Part shown: positions 45,747-59,000 of the stretch, piece after piece
Position numbering within the stretch: position 1 is the first letter of the stretch
Layout: each line of letters opens with the position of its first letter
Assembly (NCBI RefSeq): GCF_026212465.1
Contig: NC_080058.1
Location: forward strand, 3,621,001-3,685,000
DNA length: 64,000 nucleotides
Direction: 5' to 3'
Origin: Amaranthus tricolor
Taxonomy: Eukaryota; Streptophyta; Magnoliopsida; Caryophyllales; Amaranthaceae
Notes under the pieces: model-generated
The model's database searches: none
The model's input: only the letters and a program-made list of their open reading frames with translations
Told to the model about the DNA's origin: nothing
Program-made: the position numbers and the translations under genes

Positions 45747-47249
45747 AGGCAGTGCATCACTTGACAGTGATGAATGATGCATAGCTGCGTATTTTTTCTT
45801 CACTCCCCATAGTAGTAAAGCAGACTCTGAGATGGCCTTGCCGTAAAATGGATGTTTGGTCTCCGGACTGCTTAGAATTTAGTAATATGTAAATGACCTC
45901 ATATTTTGAGGGTTTAATACTTCCTACAAGTGTAAAACTCCTTTGGTATTAGAATCGGAGAACATTATGTAGTACTATGTAGACTATCCCACCGTATGTG
46001 TGTAGAACTACATGTGATGGACTGAATTTCTATCTAGAAATCTATTTTCGGGTTTTCTACTAGCTTCTTATTTTATTCACTCAACCTTGTTTAGTTTGAG
46101 TGGAATTTGTGGTTTGTGCAGGGAATTCTTTGTTGAATGCTGTTCAATTTACTCTTACAATACAAGAACTCCAAATCGAGTTTGGAAGCAATCATAATAA
46201 TTAATTAATTCATTATACTTTGTGAATGCTTACTTTATCCCACATTCACAAGGATTACAAAGATGGCACTCCAATTGTCAATGGGTTGTTTGGTTGTTGT
46301 CGATTGATCAGCTTGTTTGACCTATTTAAAGGGCTTATTGCCTTTGTTAGCTTTTAAACTAACTAGAGTCAGATGTTAAAAGGAGATATTTGGTGTAAAA
46401 AAAAAAAAATTTAAGAAATCTTCTTTGTTTATTTTGGCTTAAAAGTTGATCTTTTAACCAATTGAAAAGTCAAATAGCAAATATATATATTTTTTTGACT
46501 TTTTAATCAATTAATAAGCTAAAAATTTAAATTAAAAGTTAATTTAAAAATCATTTATTTAACACCCTGAAATTTCATAATTGTCCATTATACATCTATA
46601 CACCATGTTATATTGCTTTTGTGTAACTATGCAAATTCATCTTTTACTAGCATTTATACATTAATGGGTGTTGTCTCATCACAAGAAGTGTTGGAGTATT
46701 TTTTAAATAATATATTTGTTTGAGAATACTTCTAGATTGTTGGATTGAAGATTTAATTGTTTTTTTCATGTAATTATGTATGTCAATTGTCATTGTAAAT
46801 TCCTTAAATGAACATAATCAAAAGTATATTGATTTAAGAGATAATGTCAAATTTTAAAAAAGATAAAAAAAAATAGATCTTATTGATTAATTAAAAAATG
46901 TATTATTGTGGATGAAGTTGCTATAATTTAAAAATGACATCTAAGATAACCAGTACTGAAAAAGGCATGTGGAGAACAGGGAAGCTGTCACAGTCATTGC
47001 ATTTGCTCAAATGTCCAAATATATTTGAGACACAATAGTGTGGTCCTTTCTACATTATAGTTGCCCATTCAACCAACCAACCACAACTTGACCATACATT
47101 ATCCAAACTTCAATCCCAAAAAATCAAGATTGACTAATAAATCAATGGATTAATGTTACTACTTGTCTATATCGATATTCTCTCTCTATTCATTTTAATA
47201 TTTTATTATGTTAGAGCTAAATTTATTATCAATGTTTGTATAATTCGAA
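45747..47249. other. DUF538 3' flank and non-coding DNA
   Basis: The 3' UTR of the DUF538 gene lies in the first few hundred bases. Around 46285-46570 words such as GTTGTTTGGTTG and repeated TTTTAACCAATTGAAAAG and TTTTTAATCAATTAATAAG suggest a degraded MITE. No gene was seen. Confidence 0.45.
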
Positions 47250-47400
47250 AAACATGAGGTGTACACACTCTATAAGCTAAAGAGATACCATCCCAAAACC
47301 ATATGATAATGGGAAGAAGGACTCCAATAATTTATAATATGTACACATCATTAATCCATTGATGTGGAACAAATCATCCCAACACTTCTCCTTTTCTTCA
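47250..47400 (+). repeat. Dispersed repeat (family X), copy 2
   Basis: ACATGAGGTGTACACACTC, AAGAGATACCATCCC, CATATGATAATGGGAAGAAG, AATAATTTATAATATG and CCATTGATGTGGAAC are in the same order as at 8.84 kb. Confidence 0.6.
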
Positions 47401-48137
47401 GCTTTCCAAGCGACCTCTTTATAAACTCTGTGAAAAACTACACATTTATTCTCGAAAATGGCTACCTTGAAGTGAAACTAGAAGAGCATCGTTGTTATTT
47501 AGAATTGAATTATTATTTCATTCTTTTAAATTTGCACTATATAATTTTAAAAATTCTTATATTTTTTAGTTGTTTAGTGCAAACTAATGGGACAAATTAC
47601 ACAAAGGTATGCTGTATCAAAAATCGTTGTTCTTCATTGAAAAGTGTAGCCACCTACCATGTCTTATACAACTTGATTAATATACTCATAAGTCAAAACT
47701 AAGAAATTGTAGTGCATTTATTGAAACAAGTTATAACCAAATTAACCTAACATGTAAACCTAATGGTAAGTCATGTCCAGTTTGAAGAATCAGATTTATT
47801 CACTATACTCTTAAAAAAAATTAAGAACTTCACATAAATAAGAATTATATATAACTAACTAAACAAGTCTAGTTATAAAATCTAAACTCTAAAATAATTG
47901 TGTGAGTATCAAATGTAGTCGAATTGCGCTTTAATTTTTTATTTGCCGACGGACTTATGATGCAACATTAGCTTCAAACTCATCCTAATGAAATGCCATT
48001 TTATGTCGTTGACTGACTAGAGGATTTCGATTACTCCTTGAGACGCTTACAAATCAATTTTTTATAATACTTCCCATTTTTTTATCGACACTATCAAGGA
48101 ACTTCTATTATCAATTTCTCATCTTCTGAACGTCCGT

Positions 48138-48410
48138 CTTGTTAGGCCGTGACAATTCGTCACAAGCCCACAGGACACCTATAGGCTCGGACTCATAAAC
48201 CCACGGGTAATAAATGTTAACTTGTATACACACTTGATAAGGTTCACTCCTTCCCAAAAAATAATATGGTAATAGGGGGGGATTACCACAGGTATTATAA
48301 ATAGGTCCATAACTCACTATCTTTAGTGATTTGAGATCTTCCTCACATGTAAAGTATTTTCAACATGGCTAACCCATCATCGGTTCTCCTTCTCCTGACA
48401 TCCATAACAT
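48138..48410 (-). repeat. Dispersed repeat (family Y), single-arm copy
   Basis: GGCCGTGACAATTCGTCACA, GGCTCGGACTCATAAACCCA, CTTGTATACACACTTGATAA and GAGATCTTCCTCACATGTAA match the 5.59-5.95 kb palindrome, without the second arm. Confidence 0.6.
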
Positions 48411-49029
48411 TCTCATAGATTACGATCTCCCAAAGGCAGTCATTTCAAATGGAGTCAAATTTTTATAATATTGTCTCCTACTCTCCTCCAGGCTCCAACA
48501 ATGGAAGCTTTAGAGTAGAAATAGAGCATGCATGTTATGTCAGGTTCCGATCAATACAATACTTTTGACTCAAATTGTATCAGGTCCAATTCATTTTGCA
48601 TAAGGGTTTACGTCAGGTCAACACTAATCCGAGTCGTGTCAAATTCAACTCGAGTCAAGACAATATACATGGGTTACAACATCACATTTGAGTCCACGTC
48701 TACAATAGGCTGACCTCGGGAAGTGGAGGCACAAACCAGTATGAGCGGGTCGTGGTGGGCCATTAGAGCAAGATCCAAGCACAAGCAAACTAAGGGTGTC
48801 GACAATGCTAGTCCTGAAGAGTTTTACATTGAGTCTTGTTCACAACCAAACTTTATTATTTTTATTTCAGTAAGTACATTTTGAATTGGATTGTATTTAA
48901 TTTGAAGAGGCTAGTAGGTTTTCAAGTTGTAATTTTAGACTTTCGCTGTCTTGTTATTTCGTCATTACTATTTTATTTCTTTATCACTAGAACGTCATTG
49001 GTCCTAGAAGTGGTTTAATTTAATGTCTG

Positions 49030-49560
49030 ATGTGTGGACCGAAATTCATATTTGTGTGAATTTATCTGGTTCACTTGATCCCACATCGAAGAATTAAAGA
49101 GAGGTTAACTTACATATATTCTTGATGGGCTAATTCTTCTAATACCAATTGGTTTTAGGATGAACCTCATCGGATTTGTATGTAGTCAACTCTCTTCTTG
49201 TGTGGGTCTATTTACAATGCTTTCTTATTATTGTTACTTATTATCCCAACACCCGCTCACATTATGCGAACCCCATCAAGTTCGCATGTGAGATAATCAA
49301 TTAGGGTAGAAATGTCATTCTTTTCTGACCTACCATTTAAATTTTTGATCGACCAATCGACTTTGATACCATTTTAAGTTGAACTGGACTTATGGTGAAC
49401 GCCAATAAATAATTGGGAAACACGAGGTGCACCCACTTCATAAGTTAAAGAGATACCATCCAAAAAGCATATGGAAATAAGAGGAAATGTTCCAATGAGT
49501 TATAAAGTGTGCACACCATATTTAAGTCATCGATGTGTGATTATTCACCCGAACAAAATC
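49030..49560 (+). repeat. Retrotransposon LTR-like sequence plus family X copy 3
   Basis: TCCCACATCGAAGAATTAAA, GATGGGCTAATTCTTCTAAT and CCAATTGGTTTTAGGATG are typical of many plant LTRs. TTTGATACCATTTTAAG follows. A third family X copy (GAGGTGCACCCACTTCATAA, AAGAGATACCATCC, GAGTTATAAAGTGTGC) lies at 49420-49560. Confidence 0.5.
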
Positions 49561-50423
49561 ACACAAATGTATCACATTGAATTAAGTTGCTAGATATTAG
49601 TGATAGTGACAAAAGTATAGCAAGATATAATGAAGAATTGGAGTGCCAAAGACTATGCCCTTCTCTTGGGGGTTATACAACCCTAAGTTTCACGCTTATG
49701 TACCTATGACATTTAGTCATTTACAGCAATAAAGGCAACCAACAAAATCACAAGAGTAGCATTATTTATACATTTTAATAAACACAATGTAAACCCCAAA
49801 AGAGTATCAACATTTGAACACCTTAAACTCCAAAAAATTAAATTCCCTAGAATAAAAGGAATCAATTCCACCATATAACAAGACAAAACAACCACCAAAA
49901 AAAGATACATTTTAGCAAAGATTATCATATTAAAATTTTGTAAATCGGCTAAAATCAAATCATAAAAAAAGACTTTTAAACCAAAAAGAAGAATTAAGCT
50001 TTACCAATGGAGCTTGAAGACGAAAACCCCCTTTTGCATTTGGAGATTCTTCAGCACTTAGTTTCATGAATGGGAAAGTTTTAATCTTTAAAACCCAGAA
50101 AACAATCTGCAGATCGAGTAGAATTTGATCTTCAAAGTATGAATTTTGGATCTAAACCCCAAGCAACTACCTTTCACAAACTAGTATACAACCCAAAAAA
50201 CAATTCACAAGCTCAAAGAACTAAGCAATAATAAGTCCATTTTAGAGGACTTTTCCAAAACATGATTGAAATTTATTTCTTTCCTTTTATTAAAAAAATT
50301 GGGAATGCGAGAAAGAGTGTATTTGATTTTTGTGTTTTGATTTTTTAGTTGGTGACAAGAAATAAAATTGTTTAGTACGACTATAAAGTAGGATTTCAAG
50401 TGAGAAGTAAAAAAATTATCTTT
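49561..50423. other. Non-coding, nothing recognised
   Basis: A-rich on the plus strand, with no conserved frame. The 5' limit of the LINE relic lies at the right end and is not sharply defined. Confidence 0.45.
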
Positions 50424-52662
50424 ATTTTCGATTTTTTAACTAGTTCATTGAAAAGCTCGAGGAGAAGGCGCAACTCCATTAAATGTTTGATGAGCATTGA
50501 TGGTACATGGAAGACGAATCCTCAGGATATGAAGCAGGTCATCGAAGAGTACTTTTCACAGATTTCCCATTCGGGTTCTTTGCAGGATATGGATGACGCT
50601 CTTTTGGGATTATCACGTGTGGTCACTGAGGATATGAACGCTTGCCTGGACCAAGAACCTACTGAATCCGAAATCAAGGAAGCCCTTTTCCAAATGCATC
50701 CCACTAAGGCTCCCGGGCCCGATGGTATTCATGCTCTATTCTATAAGAACTTCTGGTCAATCGTTGAACAGGATGTTGTTGACCTTATGAAAAACTGGTG
50801 GCGTGGTTGGATTTCTTTGGGAGGCATCAACAAGACATGTATCACCTTGATCCCAAAATGCAAAGACCTAAAGCTTATGACTGAATTTCGGCCCATCAGC
50901 TGTTGTAATGTGATATACAAGATAATTTCGAAGGTGATGGCAAATAAATTGAAACCGTTCTTAGGCCACATCATATCTCCTAACCGGACAGATTTCATTC
51001 CGAAATGCCTTATAACAGATCTGCTCTTATTGCTTTTGAAGCCTTACATTCCATGAAGTGCAAATCCTCCTCCTCCGATGGCTCTCTTACTATCAAGCTC
51101 GACATAAGCAAAGCCTACGACCGAGTTGAATGGGTTTTCCTAGAAAGGGTGATGTTACAAATGGGATTCAGTGATGATTGGGTTAGGAGAATTATGAGTT
51201 GTATCACTAGTGTGCAATTTTGTTTTAAGCTCAATGGGAGTATTTTTGGCAACCTTGTTCCATCGTGGGGCCTTCGTCAGGGTGATCCTATCTCCCCATA
51301 TTTGTTCCTTATCTGTGCCGATGCCTTCTTTTCCCTTCTCTCTCGAGCGGTCAGGTTGAATGATATCCATGGAGTCCGTGTTTGTCGAGGTGCCCCAGCT
51401 GTTTCTCATTTATTTTTTGCTGATGACAGTATTATTTTTGCTAATGTGTCTTGTGTAGGAATGCTCCAATATAGCTAACATTATTAGTACTTATGAGCGA
51501 GCTTCTAGTCAAAAAGTTAATTATGAGAAGACTCAAATCTCCTTTAGCAAGAATGTTCTGCCTAGCTTAAGAGCCGAGATAGCATCTAGACTTACTGTAA
51601 CTGAAGTGCTTCACCATGACAAGTATCTGGGCCTCCCTAACATCATGGGTCGATTGAAGAAGTCTATCTTTGCGTGTATTAAGGAAAGAATCTAGAAGAA
51701 GCTCCAAGGGTGGACAGAGAAATTTTTGTCTCACCCTGTAAAGAGCTGTTAATCAAGGTCGTGATCCAATCTATTCCTACTCATCTCATGAGCATATTCC
51801 GCATTCCGGATGGTGTGATCGATGATATCAACTCTATGGTGGAGAAGTTTTGGTGGGGTTCGACTAACGGCAACCCAAAGATGCACTGGCACAGCTGGGC
51901 TAGTCTTTGTTTCCCTAAGAACATGGGGGGAATGGGCTTTTGAGACATTGGGTGCTTCAACACTGCTCTCTTAGCTAAACAATTTCGGTGTATCCACCAA
52001 GGTGAGTGCCCTCTTCTTGTTGCTATCCTCAAAGCACGATACTTCAAACATTCAAATGTCCTCAATGCTATGCGTGGGTATGATCCTAGTTACACATGGC
52101 AGAGTCTTTAAAGGGCGAAATCTTTGCTTATGGAGGGTTTATGCTGGAGAGTGGGTAATGGGCTATCCATCGATCCATATGCTGATAAGTGGATCCCTTT
52201 TCATGGTGGTGCACGGAGCTTGGAGGTTAATAATACTGCTACTGGGGCGATGAGTGTTTGTGAGTTGATTGACTTTAATAGTGGCCACTAGAATCTAAGG
52301 ACTCTCGGCCATGACATTGATGATGACACTCGAGAGGCGATTCTGAGTATCCCATTATCTAGCAACTGGCCTGTTGATAGTCTCTTTTGGTTACACACTA
52401 CCGATGGTCGATACTTTGTCAAATCAAGCTACTGGTTAGGGAGGCTGGGGGCGATCAATAACCACACAAATGCTCATTCGGGGGCTGGTACTAGAACTTG
52501 GTCGAAACTATGGAACTTAGACTGCCCACCTAAGATGCGACATTTCCTATGGAGAGCATGTAAAGGTAGCCTTGCTACCAATCAAGAACAATTCAGATGA
52601 CACCTTGCTCAAACCCCACGTAGTGATCGATGCCAGGACGAAGATGAAACCACTTGTCATAC
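50424..52662 (+). pseudogene. L1-type LINE ORF2 relic (reverse transcriptase to zf-RVT), cut by an LTR element
   Basis: The order of motifs is that of plant L1 ORF2. First come the post-endonuclease linker and PTKAPGPDGIHALFYKNFW (reverse transcriptase start), then FRPISCCNVIYKIISKVMA. After a frameshift near 51005 come LDISKAYDRVEW, GLRQGDPISPYLFLICADA and the catalytic FADDS. After a further shift near 51460 come YLGLP and WTEKFLSHPVKELLIKVVIQ (in another frame), FWWGSTNGN and WHSWASLCFPKNMGGMGF. A zinc-binding C-terminal segment with PPKMRHFLWRACK ends the relic. At least three frameshifts and several stops make it non-functional. The endonuclease domain is absent. The sequence breaks off at CQDEDETTCHT, where TGTAACACC of the LTR element begins. 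Confidence 0.9.
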
Positions 52663-55659
52663 TGTAACACCCCAGAATTTCCGATCCCTTAACGAAACCA
52701 AAACTGTAAAGGACGGGAGGAAATTCGGGTGTTACGTAAAAGAAAAAAAGAAAGGAATTTAGTTAAACTTTAATTATTAACTTTAAAAAGGTGCGTAAAA
52801 ATTTTGGCAGCATCTGCCTTGAAATTTGACGCGACGAAGATTTAGACAAACGATAAATCATCATAATGAAGAGGCATCAATGGCCTCGTAACAGAATCAC
52901 GGCGGAAAGGTCATCGCCAAGACCTCTGTCGACATGCTAAGCATGGATCGTGGTTCCCATGTAAACGCTTGGGTTTTCCAAGCATAAAGATAATCCACTG
53001 TACAAGCCATTCAAGATACTATAACAAAATATAAAACGATATAACTCTTTGCAGCGGAACGAATTACATCAAAAGGAGGACTCATGCCTCAACCAAAACA
53101 TACACACTTTCAATTCGAAATCACATGTAGCGTCAAAAATGGTTCGAACAGGGCACGCGTCAAGGTTCTCACTCGATCCCCCCCCCCCCCATATGCAATG
53201 CAAGGAAACTCCAAAACCTGCAAGACCTATCTACGACGCCCCTGCTGCTCAACGTAAAGTCATAGACCAAACGTGTCATAGCAGGGCCATCAGAGACAAG
53301 CCGTCAACAAGGAAACAAGCAGTACACGTCAGTATCTAGCAACAAGTTATACATGCAACCAACAATCAATTCAACAAAACAAGGGAAGAAAGACACTCCA
53401 ATGTATAAAAATCTACTCCAACCATTCCTCACTTCTGTGCACTTCTCAATGCCTTCACCATTTTCTATTTCTTCCTTAATTCCACGTATCATCTTTTGTG
53501 ACTAGAGGCCACCATATTGGGGTTTGCAAGACCCACATGGCAACACCTCAGCCAAGGGCGGTGACGGCCATGCCGGCGCCCAATGGCAAAGTATGATCAT
53601 ACCCCCGTACAGCGACCATATATAGATGATCTATGCCTCCGGGAACTAAACCAACTGGGGTACCAATCCAGTGGAGTCACAGTAACATCCAACTTAATAT
53701 CTCATCAATAAGGGACTCATTCCCATTCCATCTCATATAATCCAACATTCTACTCTCGCGATATCAGAACTCAATCTCTACCATCTTGACAACTGATTTT
53801 CACTTGTAACACAAACTTAACAGTATTTAAATAGCAAATCATATTCAACCTAGCTCGTATAATATTATCACGCAAGGAAAATATATTAAAGATGCATGCA
53901 AGAATCAGTTACTGCGTGTACTTACCTGCACTGCAAGATGACAAGCCACAAAAATCGCTTCGAAGGGGTTCTTACGCCCCTCTTATGAACCGGGCACCTA
54001 TACACGTTTAAAGTAAGACTAATAAGCCTACTTCACATCATTTACGAAGCACCGACTCCATACAAGCTACGCTATTAGCCAATTAAGTTTCGATTCAAGC
54101 TAATACGCATTCTACGCATACTCATGCAATAAATTCAACCCATGTTCATACATGAACTACGCCATCAATTCCAATCAAACCATAACATTAGATTCTAGTC
54201 AGGTTTATATCAAGATATGTTCAAGAACACGTAATACATGACGTTACACTTAATAACAATCATATCACCTATGATAGTAGTGGTTTATTATTTTTCCAAG
54301 GTTTTTAGAGTGAAACGATTAAGAATAAATTAGATTTGTAGCTTGGCGAATCAATAACGATTCGTATAATTTGGGTCAAAGTCACCCAACTTAGCGACAC
54401 AATTGAACATATCAGTATAGCAACCGAGCTCAAAACTAACCACCTCATCAACGACTATAACCACGATAATACTTTCATTAATGACAATCGCTACCTTAAT
54501 CCGTCTCAGTAATTATTATTATCATTTACTCTACAACAATGGATATTAACAATACTAGTCACCATTCATCCAAAGTGTCACATACACAAGCTTATACAAG
54601 ATTTCCAATACAAAACATCATCCAAGCCACAAAAATAGTATATACTACTTTTAATTCATCCACCCCTAACTTATTCAAGTTCAATTCACACTTTCAAATG
54701 CTTACCCACTTTAAATCCTATTAAGATATAACTTAATCCAAGCTAAGATTCATGAATTTACCCAAATTACTACCTTTAAATTCATCATAATATAAACCCT
54801 AACTTATCTAATTTCAGATCACCATAATAATCAAACCCATAACAAAATCAAGATATTCATACTCCAATTTAACAAATATGAACTCTAAATAATAAGAAAT
54901 CAAATATCAACACATACAAACTTAATTTGGGTAAGAGATTGCTCACAAGGGGAACTAGAAATGGGTGAGGGTATAAGTGGTGTTGTGGTGGTGGTGGAGC
55001 ACGAAGGTGGACAGCTAGACACGGCTGCTGCTGCCGGGAAAACCACCACGAAGGTGGCTGCCCTTGCTGTGGGTTCACGTTGCTGCAACAGGGAGGAGGA
55101 GGATGAAGCAGCCACTGCTGCTGCGTGTCGCGAGGGAGGAAGGCAGGGCTGCTGCTGCTACGATGGTCGCTCACCGGTGGAGGAAAATGCGGCTGGTGGT
55201 GGTGAAGAGAGGAGGCGGCTGCGCCCGTGAGTGAGGGAAGCGAACTGAGAGAAGAGAAGGAGAAGAGGAAGGAAAGAAAGTGACGGCTCAAGCAAGAAAA
55301 AAAAAAGGGTTTCATGCCTTTTATCCTTGTTATTATTATTATCATGTTTATTTATTTATTTATTTAGATTCATTTTTTTTCTTGCGAGGCCTAACTAAGA
55401 GACTCACCTTCGGGGGCTTAGATGTTTTAATAAAATAATCATTTTAATTCGAACCTCTTTATTTTTTGAATCGTAATTATATTTTTAATATATATATATA
55501 AGTTAACATTTAAATTCGTATACGAAAGAAATTTATTAAAATAATTTCATAAATAATTGTAAAGTCTTTAAAAACTATTAAAATATTAAATAATTACTTC
55601 ATTAAAATCTCTATTAAAATTTATAAATAATTACTTCATTAAAATCTCGGGGTGTTACA
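52663..55659 (-). repeat. 3' LTR (2997 bp)
   Basis: It is bounded by TGTAACACCCC and GGGGTGTTACA. In element orientation a TATATATATA stretch lies about 165 bp in (near 55490). A GC-rich part with (GGT)n and (GCT)n tracts (about 54960-55240) follows and holds compositional frames on both strands that recur in the other LTR. Confidence 0.95.
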
Positions 55660-55672
55660 GACTACCCCCCTT
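55660..55672 (-). other. Polypurine tract
   Basis: On the minus strand AAGGGGGGTAGTC immediately precedes the 3' LTR, as expected for plus-strand DNA priming. Confidence 0.85.
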
Positions 55673-56024
55673 AAAAGGAGTTTCGTCCCCGAAACTAGCG
55701 CAACCAAGGTACTAAATTGTGAGAATTTACATTTGTAATAACTCAAGAAGGTGTCTTAACGGTTTTAAGCCCAAGGAATTAACTCAAAGATCGCGACTTA
55801 TTGATGCTATTATGCTCGCTCTGTCCAAATATTCATAAATATTTCGTTTCGTGCATTCATAATCATCTAAATTAACTCAACACCCAATCAAAACATGTAA
55901 TTGTCACACATTTGACTTAACACGATCAATCAAAAGCATGCAAATTTGTAATAGGTCGGTATCATAAAAGAGAAAATACGTGCGAACGTACGAAATTTTA
56001 TCGCATTCTACCCCCTTTAAAAAC
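55673..56024 (-). other. Spacer between gag-pol and PPT
   Basis: About 350 bp of AT-rich non-coding element sequence. Confidence 0.7.
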
Positions 56025-59000
56025 TTAGTTACGACCCCGTAACTCACTAACCTCGGAAAAAAGGTGCGGGTATTTCTCACGCATGGAATCTTCAGTTTCC
56101 CACGTTGCCTCCTGTGTGCGCTGGTTAGCCCATAGAACTTTCACCATCTTTATATCTTTTCTCCTCGTACTACGCACCTTAGAATCTAAGATCTTGATAG
56201 GTTTCTCTTCATAAGATAAATTTTCATCCAGATCTAAGGGTTCGGGATCTAGCACATGAGATTTATCGGGAACATATCTCTTCAACTGCGAAATGTGAAA
56301 CACATCATGCACCTTACCCAACTCATTGGGTAATGCTAGTCTGTAAGCGACCTTTCCTACCTTCTCTGTGATCTCATAAGGTCCTATAAACTTGGGGCTC
56401 AACTTCCCCCTCTTGCCAAACCTCATGACTCCCTTCATTGGTGAAACTCTCAATAACACATAATCCCCTACGGCGAACTCATCAGGTCTCCTCTTAAGAT
56501 CTGCGTAGGACTTTTGTCGATCCTGGGCCGCCTTAAGTCTTTCTCGAATCATTTTTACCTGATCAGTCATCTCCTCTAATATAGCCGGTCCTAGAGTAAC
56601 AGATTCACTGAAATCGTCCCAACATACAGGATTACGACAACGACGACCATACAGAGCCTCAAAAGGTGCCATCTGGATGCTTGCCTGGTAACTATTGTTG
56701 TATGAAAATTCCACCATATCTAGGCACTCATCCCAAGATCCTTGCCTATCCAAGGCTACGGCTCTCAACATATCTTCAAGAGTCCGATTAGTGCGCTCGG
56801 TTTGTCCATCAGTGGCAGGGTGAAAAGATGTGCTTCTTAGAAGTTCTGTTCCCAGAGCTGCTTGAAAAGCCTCCCAAAATTTTGACACATACCTAGTATC
56901 ACGGTCAGAAACTATAGATCTAGGGACACCATGGTATCGCACAACATTTTTAAGGTAAGCTCGAGCCAACTGATCCATACTCCATTGATTATTCATCGGA
57001 ATGAATCTTGCACTCTTGGTGAGTCTATCAACGATCACCCATAACGTGTCATTTCCTGACCTAGTTCTCGGTAAACCCAAAACAAAGTCCATTGATATGT
57101 CATCCCATTTCCATACAGGAATATCCAAGGGTTGGAGTAAACCTGCAGGTCTCTTATGTTCACTTTTGACCTTTTGACATGTCAGACACCTGGAAACAAA
57201 CTCAGCAATATCTCTTTTCATCCCAGGCCACCAGAATGTTTGCTTCAGATCTCGATACATTTTATCTCCCCCCGGGTGGACGGAATACATCGAACCATGA
57301 GCCTCTGATAAGATTTTATCCTTGAGCTCTGCACAAGAAGAGGGTACACACCATCTACCCTTGTATCGAATGCTACCATCCTCGAATATTGTGAATCCTT
57401 CAGCTTTTCCTTCTTTAACCTGCTCCCTCGTTTTTTCCAATAAGGAGTCACTCACTTGATGTGTTAAAATTTCTTCAAAAATTGAGGGTCGAATTGATAA
57501 GGCTGTTAATCTGGACCTCAGCTCCCAGTGCTGCACAATCTCGAGGTTCAACTTTTCCATGTCTCTTTGTAACTCTCTAGGAATAGTCAAGGTAGCTACG
57601 GAATGATTGGTCTTTCTACTTAGAGCATCGGCTACCATGTTCGCCCTACCCTCATGGTAATTAAACTCCACGTCATAGTCGTTAATCAACTCTAGCCATC
57701 TTCGCTGCCTCATGTTCAAATTTTGTTGCGTATACAAGTATCGCAAACTCTGATGATCAGTGTAGATCTTGCACTTCACTCCATACAAGTAATGTCTCCA
57801 AATTTTCAAAGCAAAGACAATGGCTGCTAGCTCCAGGTCGTGAGTTGGGTAATTGACTTCATGTGGTTTTAGTTGTCTGGATGCATACGCGACCACTTTC
57901 CTATTTTGCATCAATACACATCCCAACCCATACTTCGATGCATCACTATACACAAGGTACTCAAGGGTGCTATCTGGAAGAGTAAGCACGGGTGCGGTAG
58001 TCAACCTCTCCTTCAAGGTTTGGAAAGCCAACTTGCACTCTTTAGACCATTCGAATTTCTTGTCTTTCTTCATCAAGTTGGTCATAGGGCAGGCGATCTT
58101 TGAGAAATCCTTCACAAATCTCCTATAGTAACCAGCTAAACCCAAAAAGCTCCTTACTTCAGTCACATTCTTCGGTGCAGGCCAATCTCTCACCGCCTCA
58201 ATTTTTGCGGGATCAACGGCAACTCCTTCTTTGGATACAAAATGCCCAAGGAACGAAACCTTCTCGAGCCAAAATTCACACTTTGAAAACTTCGCGTACA
58301 GCTTATTGTCTCGGAGTAATTGCAACACCTTCCTCAGGTGTTGTTCGTGTTCCACCCTATCTCTCGAATACACCAAGATGTCATCAATAAAGACCAGCAC
58401 GAAATTGTCGAGGCACGAACTAAACACCTGGTTCATCATGCACATAAAAGCTGCAGGTGCATTAGTCAACCCAAAAGGCATCACTGTGAACTCGAAGTGC
58501 CCATATCGAGTCCTAAAGGCTGTTTTCGGAATATCGCGCTCCGCAATCCTCAGCTGATGATAGCCAGACCTCAAGTCAATTTTGGAAAATAACCCTGCTC
58601 CCTTAAGTTGGTCAAACAAATCATCGATTCTCGGAAGAGGGTATTTGTTCTTCACAGTTATCTTGTTCAGTTCTCGATAATCAATACATAACCTCATACT
58701 CCCATCCTTCTTACGAACAAACAAGACAGGTGCTCCCCAAGGCGAGACACTCGGTCGAATGTATCCCTTCTCTAATAACTCCTCGACTTGCTTTTTAAGT
58801 TCCTCCATTTCAGCTGGTGCCAACCTATATGGTGCTTTTGATATAGGTCCCACCCCTGGTACCAAGTCTATGGTGAACTCAACAGCCCTAACAGGTGGCA
58901 TCCCCGGTATCTCCTCTGGGAAGACGTCTAGGAACTCATTTACGATTGGCACTGATTCAGGAGTCAACTCCTCGTCTTCTATCTTACGTACATGACATAG

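Noticed and set aside
54869..55345. 158-codon Pro/Ser/His-rich ORF as a host gene
   Set aside because: It lies wholly in the LTR and recurs in the other LTR; it is low-complexity. Kept only as a finding about the LTR.
57853..58592. Plus-strand ORFs of 70-110 codons opposite gag-pol
   Set aside because: Antisense shadows of the intact Gag-Pol frame with no motif of their own.
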